DNA of 64,000 nt from G963717155 sp963717155 (lineage in GTDB: Bacteria > Actinomycetota > Thermoleophilia > Gaiellales > JALYLC01). The notes beneath the pieces were generated by a model that worked only from the letters and a program-made list of their open reading frames with translations, was not told the DNA's origin and searched no databases. Positions 8,029 through 17,594 of this stretch are shown here, piece after piece. Within the stretch, counting starts at the first letter, position 1; the number at the start of each line of letters is the position of its first letter. Location: contig OY970326.1 of NCBI GenBank assembly GCA_963717155.1, positions 4,774,001 to 4,838,000 of the forward strand, read 5' to 3'. The position numbers and the translations under genes were made by a program.

Positions 8029-9060
8029 GTGAGCACGGGCGATAACGGAGCGCGCCTCGAGCGGGCGATGTCCGTTGTCGGGCGGCTCGTAGAGAATGCC
8101 GAGACGGTCGTGATCGGCAAGCGCGAGCAGATCAGGACGGTGCTGACTGCTCTCGCCTGCGGTGGGCACGTACTGCTCGAGGACGTTCCCGGCACCGCGA
8201 AGACGGTCCTGGCGCGTGCGCTCGCCGGCTCGATCGAGGGTGCCGTCTCGAACCGGGTGCAGTGCACCCCCGACATCCAGCCGACCGATGTCACGGGTCT
8301 GTCTATCTGGGACCCGCGGGAGCGGCAGTTCGAGTTCCGTCCTGGACCGGTGTTCGCGAACGTCCTGCTCGTGGACGAGATCAATCGCGCGATGCCGAAG
8401 ACCCAGTCCGCGCTGCTCGAGGCGATGGCGGAGGGCCAGGTGACCGTGGATGGCACGACGCGCCCGTTGCCTTCACCGTTCTTCCTCGTCGCGACCGAGA
8501 ACCCGATCGAGCAGGAGGGCACGTTCCCGTTGCCCGAGGCCCAGCTCGATCGCTTCTTCCTGCGCACCTCTCTCGGCTATCCCGACGAGGACGAGGAGCT
8601 GCGGATCGTCCAGGATCAGCGGGCAGGCCACCCGCTCGAGTCTCTGCGACCGGTGGTCTCGATCGCGGACGTGCTCGAGCTGCAGGAGGCGATCGACGAC
8701 GTGTACGTCGACCCGATCGTTCAGCGATGGATCGTGGCGCTGATCCGCGCGACGCGCGCCATCGACTTTGTCTCGCTCGGTGCGTCGGTGCGCGGTAGTC
8801 TGGCGCTCGAGCACGCGACGCGCGGGTGGGCGCTCATCCACGGCCGCGACCACGCGGAGCCCGAGGACGTGGAGCGGCTCTTCTCGCCCGTCGTCGCGCA
8901 CCGCCTGTTGCTCGAGCCCGAGTTCCTGAGCGACACCGACATCGACGCGGACGAGATCGCGCGACGCGTCTGGCACAGGTGCCTCGAGCTCGCTCCGCGT
9001 CCCGCGCCGAACTGGGAGCGGGCGCCGGTCACGGCGACGACGTCGGAGCCGGGCGCGTGA
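8029..9060 (+). CDS. MoxR-family AAA+ ATPase (MxaR-like)
   Basis: About 343 residues. The Walker A is in 'EDVPGTAKT' and the Walker B in 'LLVDEINR', followed by sensor 1 'ATENPIEQEGTFPLPEAQLDR', all diagnostic of MoxR chaperone-type ATPases. These act with VWA and DUF58 proteins to insert metals or cofactors or to remodel clients. GTG 8029 is preferred because GGAG (8020-8023) lies 5 nt upstream; ATG 8014 and GTG 7999 are in-frame alternatives. Its stop overlaps the next start (GTGA), so it heads a translationally coupled operon. The upstream PQQ dehydrogenase suggests the client is a quinoprotein, as for MxaR. Confidence 0.9.
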   Translation: MSTGDNGARLERAMSVVGRLVENAETVVIGKREQIRTVLTALACGGHVLLEDVPGTAKTVLARALAGSIEGAVSNRVQCTPDIQPTDVTGLSIWDPRERQFEFRPGPVFANVLLVDEINRAMPKTQSALLEAMAEGQVTVDGTTRPLPSPFFLVATENPIEQEGTFPLPEAQLDRFFLRTSLGYPDEDEELRIVQDQRAGHPLESLRPVVSIADVLELQEAIDDVYVDPIVQRWIVALIRATRAIDFVSLGASVRGSLALEHATRGWALIHGRDHAEPEDVERLFSPVVAHRLLLEPEFLSDTDIDADEIARRVWHRCLELAPRPAPNWERAPVTATTSEPGA

Positions 9061-9971
9061 CAGGCCGGCTCGCCTTCCCGCTCATCTCGCGGCGGCGGTT
9101 GGTGGGCAGTCCCTTCGGCAGTCAGCGCAGCTCGCGGCGCGGGCGCGGCTCCGAGACCGCGAGCACCAGGCCGTATCTACCAGGAGATCCGATCGCGACC
9201 ATCGACTGGGTCGCTTCGGCACGGCTGTCCGCGGCGCGCGGCGCCGACGAGTTCATCGTCCGCGAGCGGTTCGCCGAGGAGGCGCCGGTCGTCGGGATCG
9301 TCACCGACCGCCGACCGTCGATGGGCATCTACGAGCCGTCCTCTCCCTGGATGAACAAGCCGGGCGCTGTCGCGACCGCCGTTCGCGCGATAGTCGAGAG
9401 CGCCGACGCGGCTCGGGCCGTCGTCGGGCTGTTCGACGGCTCGACGCAGTCGTCGCGGGTGCTGCCGCCCGCACGCGGGAGGGTGCGTCTCGCGCTCACG
9501 CGGATTGACCAAGCCAACTTCACCGCGAAGAGCGGCGCGCTCGACGATGCCGTCAGGGTGCTCGCACGGCGACGCAAGCTGCTGCCGCCCGGCAGCTTCG
9601 TGTTTCTGGTTTCCGACTTCCTCGGGCCGCTCGCTGACGGATCGCGGGCCCGTCTGCGCAGCCTGGGTTGCGACATCATTCCTGTCGTGGTGCAGGATCC
9701 GACCTGGGAGCGCAGCTTCCCGGACGTCTCCGGTGTTGTGCTCCCGTTCGTCGATCCCGAGACAGGCGCTTTGCGAGCTGCGCGGTTGACGCGGAGCGAG
9801 ACGAATACGCTGCGGCGAGCGCACGAGGAGCGCTACTCCGAGCTCGTTCGGCGGTTCCGCCGGGCGGGGATGGACCCGGTGACGCTGAGTGACGCCGATC
9901 CTGACGGCATCCACCGGGCGTTCCTCTCGTGGGCCGACCGACGCCGCCGGACGTTGCGACGGGTGCAGTGA
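9057..9971 (+). CDS. DUF58 protein (MxaS-like)
   Basis: About 304 residues, soluble. It carries the DUF58 hallmark near residues 40-55 (YLPGDPIATIDWVASAR, the 'Y.pGD..r.IDW..sAR' signature) and a downstream VWA-like fold (VVGIVTDRRPSMGI, FVFLVSDFLGPL). DUF58 proteins are partners of MoxR ATPases. GTG 9057 overlaps the moxR stop as GTGA, which decides the start; the frame stays open further upstream only as an antisense-like extension of moxR. In the methanol dehydrogenase cluster the gene after mxaR is mxaS, also a DUF58 protein. Downstream coupling is by ATGA at 9971. Confidence 0.88.
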   Translation: MTGRLAFPLISRRRLVGSPFGSQRSSRRGRGSETASTRPYLPGDPIATIDWVASARLSAARGADEFIVRERFAEEAPVVGIVTDRRPSMGIYEPSSPWMNKPGAVATAVRAIVESADAARAVVGLFDGSTQSSRVLPPARGRVRLALTRIDQANFTAKSGALDDAVRVLARRRKLLPPGSFVFLVSDFLGPLADGSRARLRSLGCDIIPVVVQDPTWERSFPDVSGVVLPFVDPETGALRAARLTRSETNTLRRAHEERYSELVRRFRRAGMDPVTLSDADPDGIHRAFLSWADRRRRTLRRVQ

Positions 9972-10762
9972 TGAGATGGGCGGTGGCTCTCGCTGCGCTC
10001 CTCGTGCTCGTCGGGGCGCCGGGCGCACGAGCCGCCGGCGTGGAGGTCACGACGTCGGTCTCTCCGCAGCCGGCTCTCTTCGGCGACGTGATCCATGCGA
10101 CGCTCACCGTTCGTGCGCACGCCGCCGCGCAGGTGTACCCGGGATTCGCGCCGTTCCAAGTGCTCCGCTCGTCGACCTCGAGTCAGGGCAGTGGCGTCGT
10201 CGTCACGACCTGGCGCTACGACCTCCAGTGCCTCGATGCAAGCTGTGCCCCCGGGGCAGGGCGGCGGCTGGTTCCGCTCGCATCCTCGCATGTCCGCGTC
10301 GGCTCGTCGACGGTCATCGCGCGCTTCCCGGCGGTCAGCGTCGTTCCGCGGGCGACCGCGAAGCAGGTCGCGAACCCCCAGAGGTCTTTTCTGCATCCGA
10401 CGTCGCCGGTGCCTCCCACCTACCGGTTCTCGCCAACGCTGATCCGCCGCACGCTCTTCGGTGCAACAGCAGTCCTCGTGCTTGTCGCGGCTGCACTCCT
10501 CGTGCCGCTTGCGCTTCCCAAGCGCGGCGTTCGCTCACGGGAAGACATCGACCCGCTCGGCCGTGCGCTCGCGCTCGTCCGAGCATCGCTTTCGCGCCCA
10601 CCCCCGGACCGTCGCCGTGCACTCGGGTTGCTTTCGAGGACGCTACGGAGAAATGGTGAGTCGCAGGTGGCGCGAGCGGCCGCCGACCTCGCCTGGTCCG
10701 AGCCCGAGCCGGACCCCGCGCGCATCACCTCGCTCATCGAGCGGATCGCTGGTGCGTCGTGA
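9971..10762 (+). CDS. Exported, membrane-anchored MxaA/BatD-like protein
   Basis: About 263 residues. A cleavable signal peptide (ALAALLVLVGAPGARAAG) is followed by a beta-rich outer domain (VTTSVSPQPALFGDVIHATLTV), a second transmembrane helix near residues 165-190 (GATAVLVLVAAALLVPLAL) and a cytoplasmic helical tail (LALVRASLSR ... RRALGLLSRTL). The first part resembles BatD/oxygen-tolerance domains and the overall plan matches MxaA. The start ATG 9971 overlaps the DUF58 stop (ATGA) and the end overlaps the next GTG. It sits third in the MoxR operon, where mxaA sits in methylotrophs. The family call rests on architecture and position, not on a strong motif. Confidence 0.7.
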   Translation: MRWAVALAALLVLVGAPGARAAGVEVTTSVSPQPALFGDVIHATLTVRAHAAAQVYPGFAPFQVLRSSTSSQGSGVVVTTWRYDLQCLDASCAPGAGRRLVPLASSHVRVGSSTVIARFPAVSVVPRATAKQVANPQRSFLHPTSPVPPTYRFSPTLIRRTLFGATAVLVLVAAALLVPLALPKRGVRSREDIDPLGRALALVRASLSRPPPDRRRALGLLSRTLRRNGESQVARAAADLAWSEPEPDPARITSLIERIAGAS

Positions 10763-11580
10763 CCCTCCGTATTCCGCTTGCCGATATCGCGGAGGTGCTC
10801 CCCGCCTGGCGGCGCACCCGCGTCATTCGGGTCGTGCTCGTGACGACGCTCGTCGCGCTCGTCATCGTGACCGCGGTGCTTGCCTCGCGCCCGGCCACGC
10901 ATCCGCTGCGATTCCTTCCTCGGGCGTCGAACGGCATCGTCGTACTCGATCTGTCCGCAAGTATCTCGTCCGACACCTTCAATCGGATCGGCGAGACTCT
11001 CGACGAGCTTGCGGCGACGAATGGGCGCTACGGACTCGTCGTCTTCTCGGATGTCGCCTACCAGGCGCTGCCACCCGGGACACCGAGCTCGCAGCTGCGG
11101 GCGTTCGCGCGCTACTTCAGAGTTCCGACGAACACGACCCCCGGACTCGGGCCTCAGTTCCCGACGAATCCGTGGACAGAGACCTTCAGTGCCGGTACGC
11201 GTATCTCCGCAGGGCTCGGGCTCGCCTTGAACCTGATCCACGGCGAGCGGCTGTCGCACCCCGGCGTCATCCTGATCAGCGATCTCGATGATGACCCGGG
11301 GGATCTGGAGAACCTCGCGTCGAGCACCCTGGCCTACCGTCAGCAGGGAATCGATATCCGAATCGTCGCGCTGAATCCGTCTCCGCAGGATCAGGATCTG
11401 TTTGCCAAGCTCCTCGGCCAGGCGTCACACATCACGCAGGCCCACCTCCCGGGAGATCGGACGGCCGTGAGCCGCTCGCCTTTCCCGGTCGGACTCGCGC
11501 TGCTCGCCGTCGTGCTGGCGGTCACGCTCGCCTTGTACGAGTTCTTCAGCACGCGACTGACGTGGAGACCGAGCACGTGA
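10759..11580 (+). CDS. VWA-domain membrane protein (MxaC/BatA-like)
   Basis: About 273 residues with an N-terminal transmembrane helix (VVLVTTLVALVIVTAVLA), a von Willebrand A domain and a C-terminal transmembrane helix (GLALLAVVLAVTLALYEFF). The MIDAS metal site is visible as DLSASIS near residue 64, a later Thr in 'AGTRIS' and an Asp in 'LISDLDDD'. VWA proteins of this type work with MoxR and DUF58 partners, probably presenting metal or holding the client protein. GTG 10759 overlaps the upstream stop. It occupies the place of mxaC in the mxaRSACKL order. Confidence 0.85.
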   Translation: MTLRIPLADIAEVLPAWRRTRVIRVVLVTTLVALVIVTAVLASRPATHPLRFLPRASNGIVVLDLSASISSDTFNRIGETLDELAATNGRYGLVVFSDVAYQALPPGTPSSQLRAFARYFRVPTNTTPGLGPQFPTNPWTETFSAGTRISAGLGLALNLIHGERLSHPGVILISDLDDDPGDLENLASSTLAYRQQGIDIRIVALNPSPQDQDLFAKLLGQASHITQAHLPGDRTAVSRSPFPVGLALLAVVLAVTLALYEFFSTRLTWRPST

Positions 11581-12200
11581 GGCTCGTGCGACTCACGTTC
11601 GGCGCGCTGGCGCTCGTGCTTGCGGTGGTAGCCGCGCTGGTCGCGATCGACGTGGGTCGATGGCAGGAGCGCATGCACGCGGGCGACCGCGTCGTCCGCG
11701 CGAACCCGGGCGCGACCGTGCACTGGACGCCGTCCACGATCGCGCCGTTCGACCCGGCGAGCCGACTCCTCGGGCTCTCGGATGACATCGATCTCCGCGA
11801 GGCGATCCACGACTTCGTGGTCGGATATCGCACGCCGGTCGGGTTCGATAACGGCCTGCAGCGCGCGGTTCGCCGCGACGCAGCCCAGGCCGCCCTCGAG
11901 AAGATCATCCTCGAGGGTTCGCCGCGACAGGTCGCGCAGGCCGACGTGCTGACCGGGGTGCTCGCATTCGGCGCGATGTCCGCCCCGCCGGGGGTCGCCT
12001 CCCCAGGCGAGCGCAGCGTGGAGGCGTTCACCGAGGCGGCACGCCTCGATCCGATGAACGTGGCGGCCAAGCTCGATCTCGAGATCGTGCTTCGCGCACT
12101 CGCGTCGCAGGGCACGCGTCCCGGATCGAACCCTTCCGCCGGAGGCAAGGGGCCGGGAAACAAGGGTGCGGGTGCTGGGCTTCCCGGGAGCGGTTTCTAG
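11577..12200 (+). CDS. Small membrane-anchored protein (MxaK-like position)
   Basis: About 207 residues. One N-terminal transmembrane helix (LTFGALALVLAVVAALVAIDVG) is followed by a helical outer domain containing TPR-like stretches (AAQAALEKIILEGSPRQ; EAFTEAARLDPMNVAAKLD) and a Gly/Pro-rich tail. No catalytic motif is seen. GTG 11577 overlaps the previous stop (GTGA); a GTG at 11562 in the same frame is less likely. Size, topology and operon place match MxaK of methanol dehydrogenase clusters, which also lies between two VWA genes. That is assignment by context; direct similarity is not evident by eye. Confidence 0.65.
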   Translation: MRLVRLTFGALALVLAVVAALVAIDVGRWQERMHAGDRVVRANPGATVHWTPSTIAPFDPASRLLGLSDDIDLREAIHDFVVGYRTPVGFDNGLQRAVRRDAAQAALEKIILEGSPRQVAQADVLTGVLAFGAMSAPPGVASPGERSVEAFTEAARLDPMNVAAKLDLEIVLRALASQGTRPGSNPSAGGKGPGNKGAGAGLPGSGF

Positions 12201-13198
12201 TGCTCGCGTCGCTGACGTTCCTGACGCCACTTGGCGGACTCCTCGCACTTCTGGTCGTGGTTCCACTCACCGCTCTCGTGCTCGTCGGCCGACGCCTGCA
12301 GCGAGCCCGGGCCGTACTCCGCCTTGTCCCCCCGGAGGGACGGCAAGGCGTCTGGAGGGTCGCTCGCGATCGCGAGCGTCCCGCTCCTGGTTGCGCTTGC
12401 GGTCGCCCAGCCCGCATTCCGTCGTCACGGCACCGAGTCCGTGCGTGCCGACGCAGCCGCCTTCGTTGTGGTGGACACGTCCGCCTCGATGGCCGCGGCG
12501 TCCGGCCCGCACGCGCCAGCTCGCCTTGCCCAGGCGAAGCGCATCGCGCTCGCCACCGGGTCGGAGCTCGGGGGCCTGCCGCTCGGCGTCGCCAGCTTCA
12601 CCGACCGCGTGCTTCCGAACGCCTTCCCGACGGCGGATCAGGCCGTCTTCTCGTCGACGGTCCGGTCACTCGGCATCGACAGCCCGCCGCCACGCGAGAC
12701 GTCGCGGGTTGCCACGGACTTCGGGGTGCTGGGTGACATCGGAAGCATGAGCTTCTTCACGCGCGCCCAGAGACATCGCGTCCTGCTGCTGATAACCGAC
12801 GGGGAGAGCCGAGCGTTCAACGCCGCCTCCGTGGCTCGCACGCTTGCGGGCGGCACGCGAGTCCACGTGGTGGTCGTGCGTGTCGGGGGTGGCCGGGACC
12901 GGCTGTATGCCTCCGATGGGCGGCCGAGCAGCGTCTACCGAGCAGACTCGCAGCTAGCCCAACACTCTGTGTCGCAGCTCGTCTCAGCCACCGGTGGCAG
13001 ATCGTTCACGCACGGTCCCCACGCTATCGCCGACGCCGTGCGTAGCGAGCTCGGCACCGGTCCGACCGTGGGCGTGGAGTCCGAGCCGACCACACGCAAT
13101 CTGGCCCCCTACATCGTGCTCCTGTGCTTCCTTCCCCTGGCTCTGGTCCTGACTGAGATTCGGTCGATGTCGTGCGCGCGGAGAGGAGACTCCAATGA
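12200..13198 (+). CDS. Second VWA-domain membrane protein (MxaL/BatA-like), frameshifted
   Basis: Starts at GTG 12200, which shares its G with the upstream TAG; GGGAG lies 9 nt before. The N-terminal helix (GGLLALLVVVPLTALVLV) and 'RAVLRLVPPE' are in one frame. From about 12340-12400 the protein continues one base later (LAIASVPLLVALAVAQPAF, then the MIDAS 'VVVDTSASM', 'TDFGVLGDIG' and 'LLLITDGESR'). A last helix (YIVLLCFLPLALVLTEI) is near 13110-13160. That frame has no stop near the next gene's start, so a second indel is likely close to the end; the end given is a TGA overlapping ATG 13195. Conserved halves suggest a sequencing error in a real gene. It closes the mxaRSACKL-like operon as the MxaL equivalent. 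Confidence 0.7.
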
Positions 13199-16012
13199 GG
13201 TGGATACGGTTAGCGACGCTCGCGACGCTGGTCGCGGCTGTCGCTGTGACGGTTGGTATATCAAGCGGGGCGACTGCGGCTCCGATCCCCGATGGCGACT
13301 GGCTGGGCTTCGGTCGAACGCCAGACAACATGCGGCACTCGCCGCTTACGGAGATCACGCCCGCGAACGCCGCGCAACTCGGCCGCGCGTACACGGTCGA
13401 TCTCAAGAAGATCGATCCGACGATCAAGATCGGCGAGCAGTCCTACCCGGTCGCCGTCGACGGCCAGCTCTACGTGACCTCGAACGACGACAACGTCTTC
13501 CGCATCGACGGTGCCACTGGCAAGATCGTCTGGCAGTACAAGCCGGGCGACAGCGGGCGTCTTCAAGAACTTCGGCATCGTCGCGAACCGCGGAGTGGCG
13601 TACTGCGACGGCAAGCTCTTCTTCCTGACGCTCGACATGCACATCAACGAGCTGAGCCCGGTCGACGGACACCTGATCAAGCGCGTCACCATCGCGAAGG
13701 ACGTTCCCGGCGCCGGATCCAACTACGGCTACTCGGAGACGAGCGCGCCCATCTGCGCCGACAACCGCGTGATCTTCGGCGCCGCGGGCTCCGAGTACGG
13801 CACGCGAGGGTTCGTGATGGCGTACACGACGAACCTCACGCCGGCCTGGCCGAGCCCGTACTGGACGATTCCCCCGAGCTCAGCAGGACTGGCGCTCGCA
13901 GAGCCGGATCGCGGGAGGCGGCAACGTCTGGACCCCGGTCACGGTCGACACGTCGACCGACACGGTGTTCTTCGGAACTGGCTCCGCGACCCCGCTCTAC
14001 TTCCCGTCGGTGCGGCCCGGGCCGAACCCGCGGACAGACTCGCTGATCGCCGTCGACCTGCAAGACCGGTCTGACGAAGTGGTGGCAGCAGCTGATCTCG
14101 GGAAACCAGTGGTCGTACGACGTCGCGCAGCCCCCGCTCGTGTACGACGGCAAGGTTGGCGGGAAGACGCACCACATCGTCTCGGTTGCGACCATGGAGG
14201 GCGTCTGGTTCGCCTTCGACGCCAACACGGGCAAGCCGTTCTACCAGCGCGTCAAGGTGATCGACCGGGTCGAGCACCCGTCACTGCAGCCGGGTCAGGC
14301 CGTCACGATCTACCCATCGTCGATCGGTGGCCTGAACTACTCGCCCGCCTCCTACGACCCGGCGACCAACTACGTCTTCAACGCGGCCGCGGAGACGGCT
14401 GCGCAGCTCGTGCAGACGCAGCTGACGCCGGCGCAGAAGCGCGACAAGTTCGTCCTCGGCGACGTGTTCCTGGGTGTGCAGAACGGGAACTTCGGCACCG
14501 CGCTCGCCGGGCTGGCACGATCATGGCTCGATCAGCGCGATCGACGTGGGCACCGGCCAGCGGGTCTGGAAGTTCGAGACGCCCGAGCCTGAGCGCGGCG
14601 GGGTGACGACGACGGCCTCCGGCGTCGGGTTCGCAGGTGGCGGCGACGGCGTGCTGCGCGCGTTCGATGCCAAGACCGGGGCGATTCTGTGGACGTTCCA
14701 GACGGGCGCGCAGATCGCATCCGGGCCGACGATCTTCGCGGCCGGCGGCAAGGAGTACCTCGCGATCACGGTCGGTGGAACTCCGACGTCGTCGAACGGC
14801 GGTACCGCCTCGCAGTTGCAGGTCTTCACGCTGGGAGGCTCGCCGACGCAGTCGACGGGGCCGAAGCTGCCGACGTCGTTCCGGCCGACGAGTGACTCGG
14901 CCTCGACGAGCGCGACGGCCCGGACGCTCGCGGCGGCGCCCGCGACAACCAGTGTGAAGAAGGCGGTTGTGCGCCGTACGGCGAGCGGCGATGGGCACAT
15001 CACCACCCAGACCGGTCTGTACGTCCAGGAGTGGGCCGCGTCCTCGCAGAACTCCCAGATCGTCACGGGGAACGTGATCCTGCACGGCAAGCCAGTCTCC
15101 GGCGTCGCGCTCCGGGTTGGCGACTACCCGCTGCCGGGGCGGACCGATAGCTCGGGCAAGTTCAGCTACCGCGTGGATACCACGCTTCCCGAGCGGCATG
15201 TCGTGTCGGTTGCGAGCGTCGCAGGCGCGAAGATCGGCGGTCACGCGCTGTCATCGGCCGACCAGAGCGCCGTGATGGCACTGCACAATGGCTTCAGCGT
15301 GGGCTACAACATCACCGACCTGCACACGAGCCGTGGGAGTGCGGGCAACGTCGTGCTGACCGGACGTGCCGTGTACGCGTCGGGGAAGCCGGTGCCGCCG
15401 GTGGTGCTGTTCACCTACCAGCTGACCGGCACGATCACAGACGCGGCAGGTAAGCCCGTCGTCGGCGCGATCGTCGTCACGAGGACGCAGGATCGCGACT
15501 TCTGGACGTTCTCCAAGCCAAGCGATGCGAGCGGCCACTACACGTCGTTCTTCGCCGCATCGGACGAGAGCGGCGCCGATCCGGTGCCGTTGACCGTGCA
15601 GGTCGCGTCGGGGAGGGTGTCGTTCTCGTCGGGCGCGGCTCCGACGGTCAAGTTCGGCGCCCTGAAGAGCGCGACCCTCAACATCCAGCTCCCGGGCAGC
15701 CCCACGGCTGTCATGGCGCTGCCGACCGCGACGTCGTTCCCCGGCGCGGTGTACGAGGGACTCATCCTCGGCGTGTCGGGCCCGAACGGCCTCATCAAGC
15801 CGCTGTCGGCCAGCTGGCCGGACAAGAATGGGCGCTTCCGGCTGACGTTGCCGGCATCCGCTCGAGGCAAGCGGCTGAGCGTCTGGGAGGATCTCGGCCA
15901 GGTGTTCTCGTCGTTCCCGGCGACACCTGGCGGGAAGTTCGACATGCAGTCATACCCGAGCAAGGTCCTGCAGCGCTTCCCACAGGGGATGGCGACGATC
16001 GTCGCGAAGTAG
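13195..16012 (+). CDS. Large exported PQQ-type propeller with C-terminal carboxypeptidase-regulatory-like domains, frameshifted
   Basis: ATG 13195 has AGAGGAG upstream and a signal peptide (LATLATLVAAVAVTVGISSGATA). Reading needs four +1 shifts, near 13553, 13880, 14060 and 14512, giving about 935 residues. The first ~570 form a PQQ propeller (RIDGATGKIVWQY, AIDVGTGQRVWKF, AFDAKTGAILWTF). The remainder has two beta-sandwich repeats of the carboxypeptidase-regulatory type (GKPVSGVALRVGDYPL.GRTDSSGKFSY and AAGKPVVGAIVV). The catalytic Asp region reads QWSYDVAQPP, so the usual first Asp is Ser. It is therefore perhaps not a standard dehydrogenase. Each break is an extra base in a conserved frame, for example GGC read as GGGC. 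A second broken copy lies at 21421-23480. Confidence 0.75.
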
Positions 16013-16026
16013 ACCGAGCTAGCAGA

Positions 16027-16058
16027 GCGCGCCGGGCGGGTTCGCCTGCCCGGCGCGC
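16027..16058. terminator. 14-bp stem with UUCG tetraloop between convergent genes
   Basis: GCGCGCCGGGC (16027-16037) pairs with GCCCGGCGCGC (16048-16058). Inside, GGG pairs with CCT through one G-U, leaving a TTCG tetraloop. It fills the 49-bp gap between the quinoprotein stop and the stop of the His-rich gene, so it can terminate both. Confidence 0.8.
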
Positions 16059-16061
16059 GCG

Positions 16062-16442
16062 CTACACCAGGGCGCTCAGCCCGAGCGAGCCGGAGGCTGC
16101 CGGCGTGGTGCCGTCCGAGCTGTAGCCCGACGACGACGAGCCGTTCAGCTGCTGCAGGAGCTGCGTCAGCGTGCTGTCGGTCGACGAGGTCGAGTCGGTC
16201 GACGACGTGCCGCTGAGCGCGCTCAGGATCGAGCTGTCGGGCATCTGAACGCCCTGGGCCGCGCCGGCCCCGCCGCCATGGTGATGGTGGTGATGCCCAC
16301 CGGGCTTGCCGACCGTATTTTGGTCATCGGCAGGCGCGACGGCATCAGCGGGCGGGGTGGCCGGCGTTCCGGGGCCTCCGGTCTGCGGAGGCGTCTGACA
16401 CGCGCCATAGCTGCTCTGCGACGTATCGAGCGAGATCGCCAC
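16062..16442 (-). CDS. Small hydrophilic protein with natural hexahistidine tract
   Basis: About 126 residues, with no signal peptide or membrane segment. It is Pro/Gly-rich in the first half, then GGHHHHHHGGG, then Ser/Thr/Asp/Gln-rich low-complexity sequence (SSTDSTSSTDST, LLQQLNGSSSSG) ending LGLSALV. GTG 16442 is chosen because AAGGAG lies 7 nt upstream; the frame stays open further upstream but with a different, Arg-rich composition. No family recognised. The His tract could bind Ni, Zn or Cu, which is suggestive beside copper and quinoprotein genes, but this is a guess. It is divergent from the isomerase gene at 16585. Confidence 0.6.
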   Translation of the reverse strand: MAISLDTSQSSYGACQTPPQTGGPGTPATPPADAVAPADDQNTVGKPGGHHHHHHGGGAGAAQGVQMPDSSILSALSGTSSTDSTSSTDSTLTQLLQQLNGSSSSGYSSDGTTPAASGSLGLSALV

Positions 16443-16584
16443 GTCGGGACTCCTTGTTCGGGAACGCCATGCATATCGACAGCCAACCTGTGAATTACGT
16501 GTACATCGCGTGAAACCGGTACGGGCACCTCTTTCGGATGACCCAGGTAGCGTTCGTGGACCCGACTGCAGGAGGCTCGCCGCA

Positions 16585-17594
16585 GTGCCGCGTCCCGTCA
16601 CTCTCTTCACCGGCCAGTGGGCCGATCTCCCGCTCGCAGAACTCGCTCCGCTCGCAAGCGACATGGGGTACGACGGCCTCGAGTTGGCGTGCTGGGGCGA
16701 CCACTTCGACGTCACCGCGGCGATCGAGCAGCCGGGCTACGTGGCCGAGCGTCGCGCGCTGCTGGAGCGGCACGGATTGCAATGCCACGCGATCTCGACC
16801 CATCTCGTCGGTCAGGCCGTGTGCGACCGGATCGACGAGCGCCACCGGGCGATCCTTGCCCGAGCACGTCTGGGGAGACGGCGATCCCGAGGGTGTGCGC
16901 CAGCGGGCTGCCCACGAGGTCGGGCGAGCTGCCGAGGCGGCGCGCGCGTTCGGCGTCGACGTCGTCAACGGCTTCACCGGGTCGAGCATCTGGCACTCGA
17001 TCTACGCGTTCCCGCCGACGAGCCAGGCGTACTGGGAGGCCGGTTTCCGCGATTTCGCCGAGCGCTGGACGCCGATCATGGACACGTTCGCGAAGCACGG
17101 GGTCCGCTTCGGCCTCGAGGTGCACCCCACCGAGATCGCGTTCGACATCGCCTCGTCCGAGCGCGCGCTGGAGTCGATCGGAGGCCATCCGCAGTTCGGG
17201 TTCAACTTCGACCCGTCCCATCTCGGCTACCAGGGCGTCGACTACGTGCAGTTCATCCGGCGCTTCGGCGACCGGATCTTCCACGTCCACATGAAGGACG
17301 CGTGGTGGGGCCATGGCGACGGGTCGGTCGGCGTGTTCGGCGGCCACACGAGCTTCGGCGATGCGCGGCGCAACTGGGACTTCCGCTCGGTCGGCCGCGG
17401 AGACGTCCGCTTCGAGGACATCATCGTCGCGCTCAACGACGTCGGGTACGGGGGGCCGTCTGAGCATCGAGTGGGAGGACTCGCGCATGGACCGTGTCCA
17501 CGGAGCGACCGAGTCGGCGGCGTTCGTGAAACAGCTCGACTTCGCGCCCTCGAACGTCGCGTTCGACGCCGCCTTCGACCGGGACGAGCAGTGA
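16585..17594 (+). CDS. Sugar phosphate isomerase/epimerase (AP endonuclease 2-like TIM barrel), frameshifted
   Basis: GTG 16585 is preceded by AGGAGG (16570-16575), 9 nt away. It encodes a ~335-residue TIM-barrel isomerase after two +1 shifts, near 16858 and 17456. The first part has MGYDGLELACWGDH and LLERHGLQCHAIS. The middle has FGLEVHPTEIAFD, FNFDPSHLGYQGVD and IFHVHMKDAWW, which supply the Glu, Asp, His and metal-binding residues of the family. The end has LSIEWED. All core motifs are intact, so the breaks are probably sequence errors. It overlaps the following Gfo/Idh/MocA gene by 4 nt (GTGA). Such pairs act in the catabolism of rare sugars or inositol; the substrate is not known. Confidence 0.8.

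Noticed and set aside
6283..8169. 628-codon minus-strand frame opposite the PQQ dehydrogenase
   Set aside because: Antisense shadow with no recognisable domain.
16267..16300. CAT/CAC run as a tandem DNA repeat or cloning tag
   Set aside because: The His codons are mixed CAT/CAC within a gene with its own Shine-Dalgarno and matching composition; no vector-like sequence flanks it.
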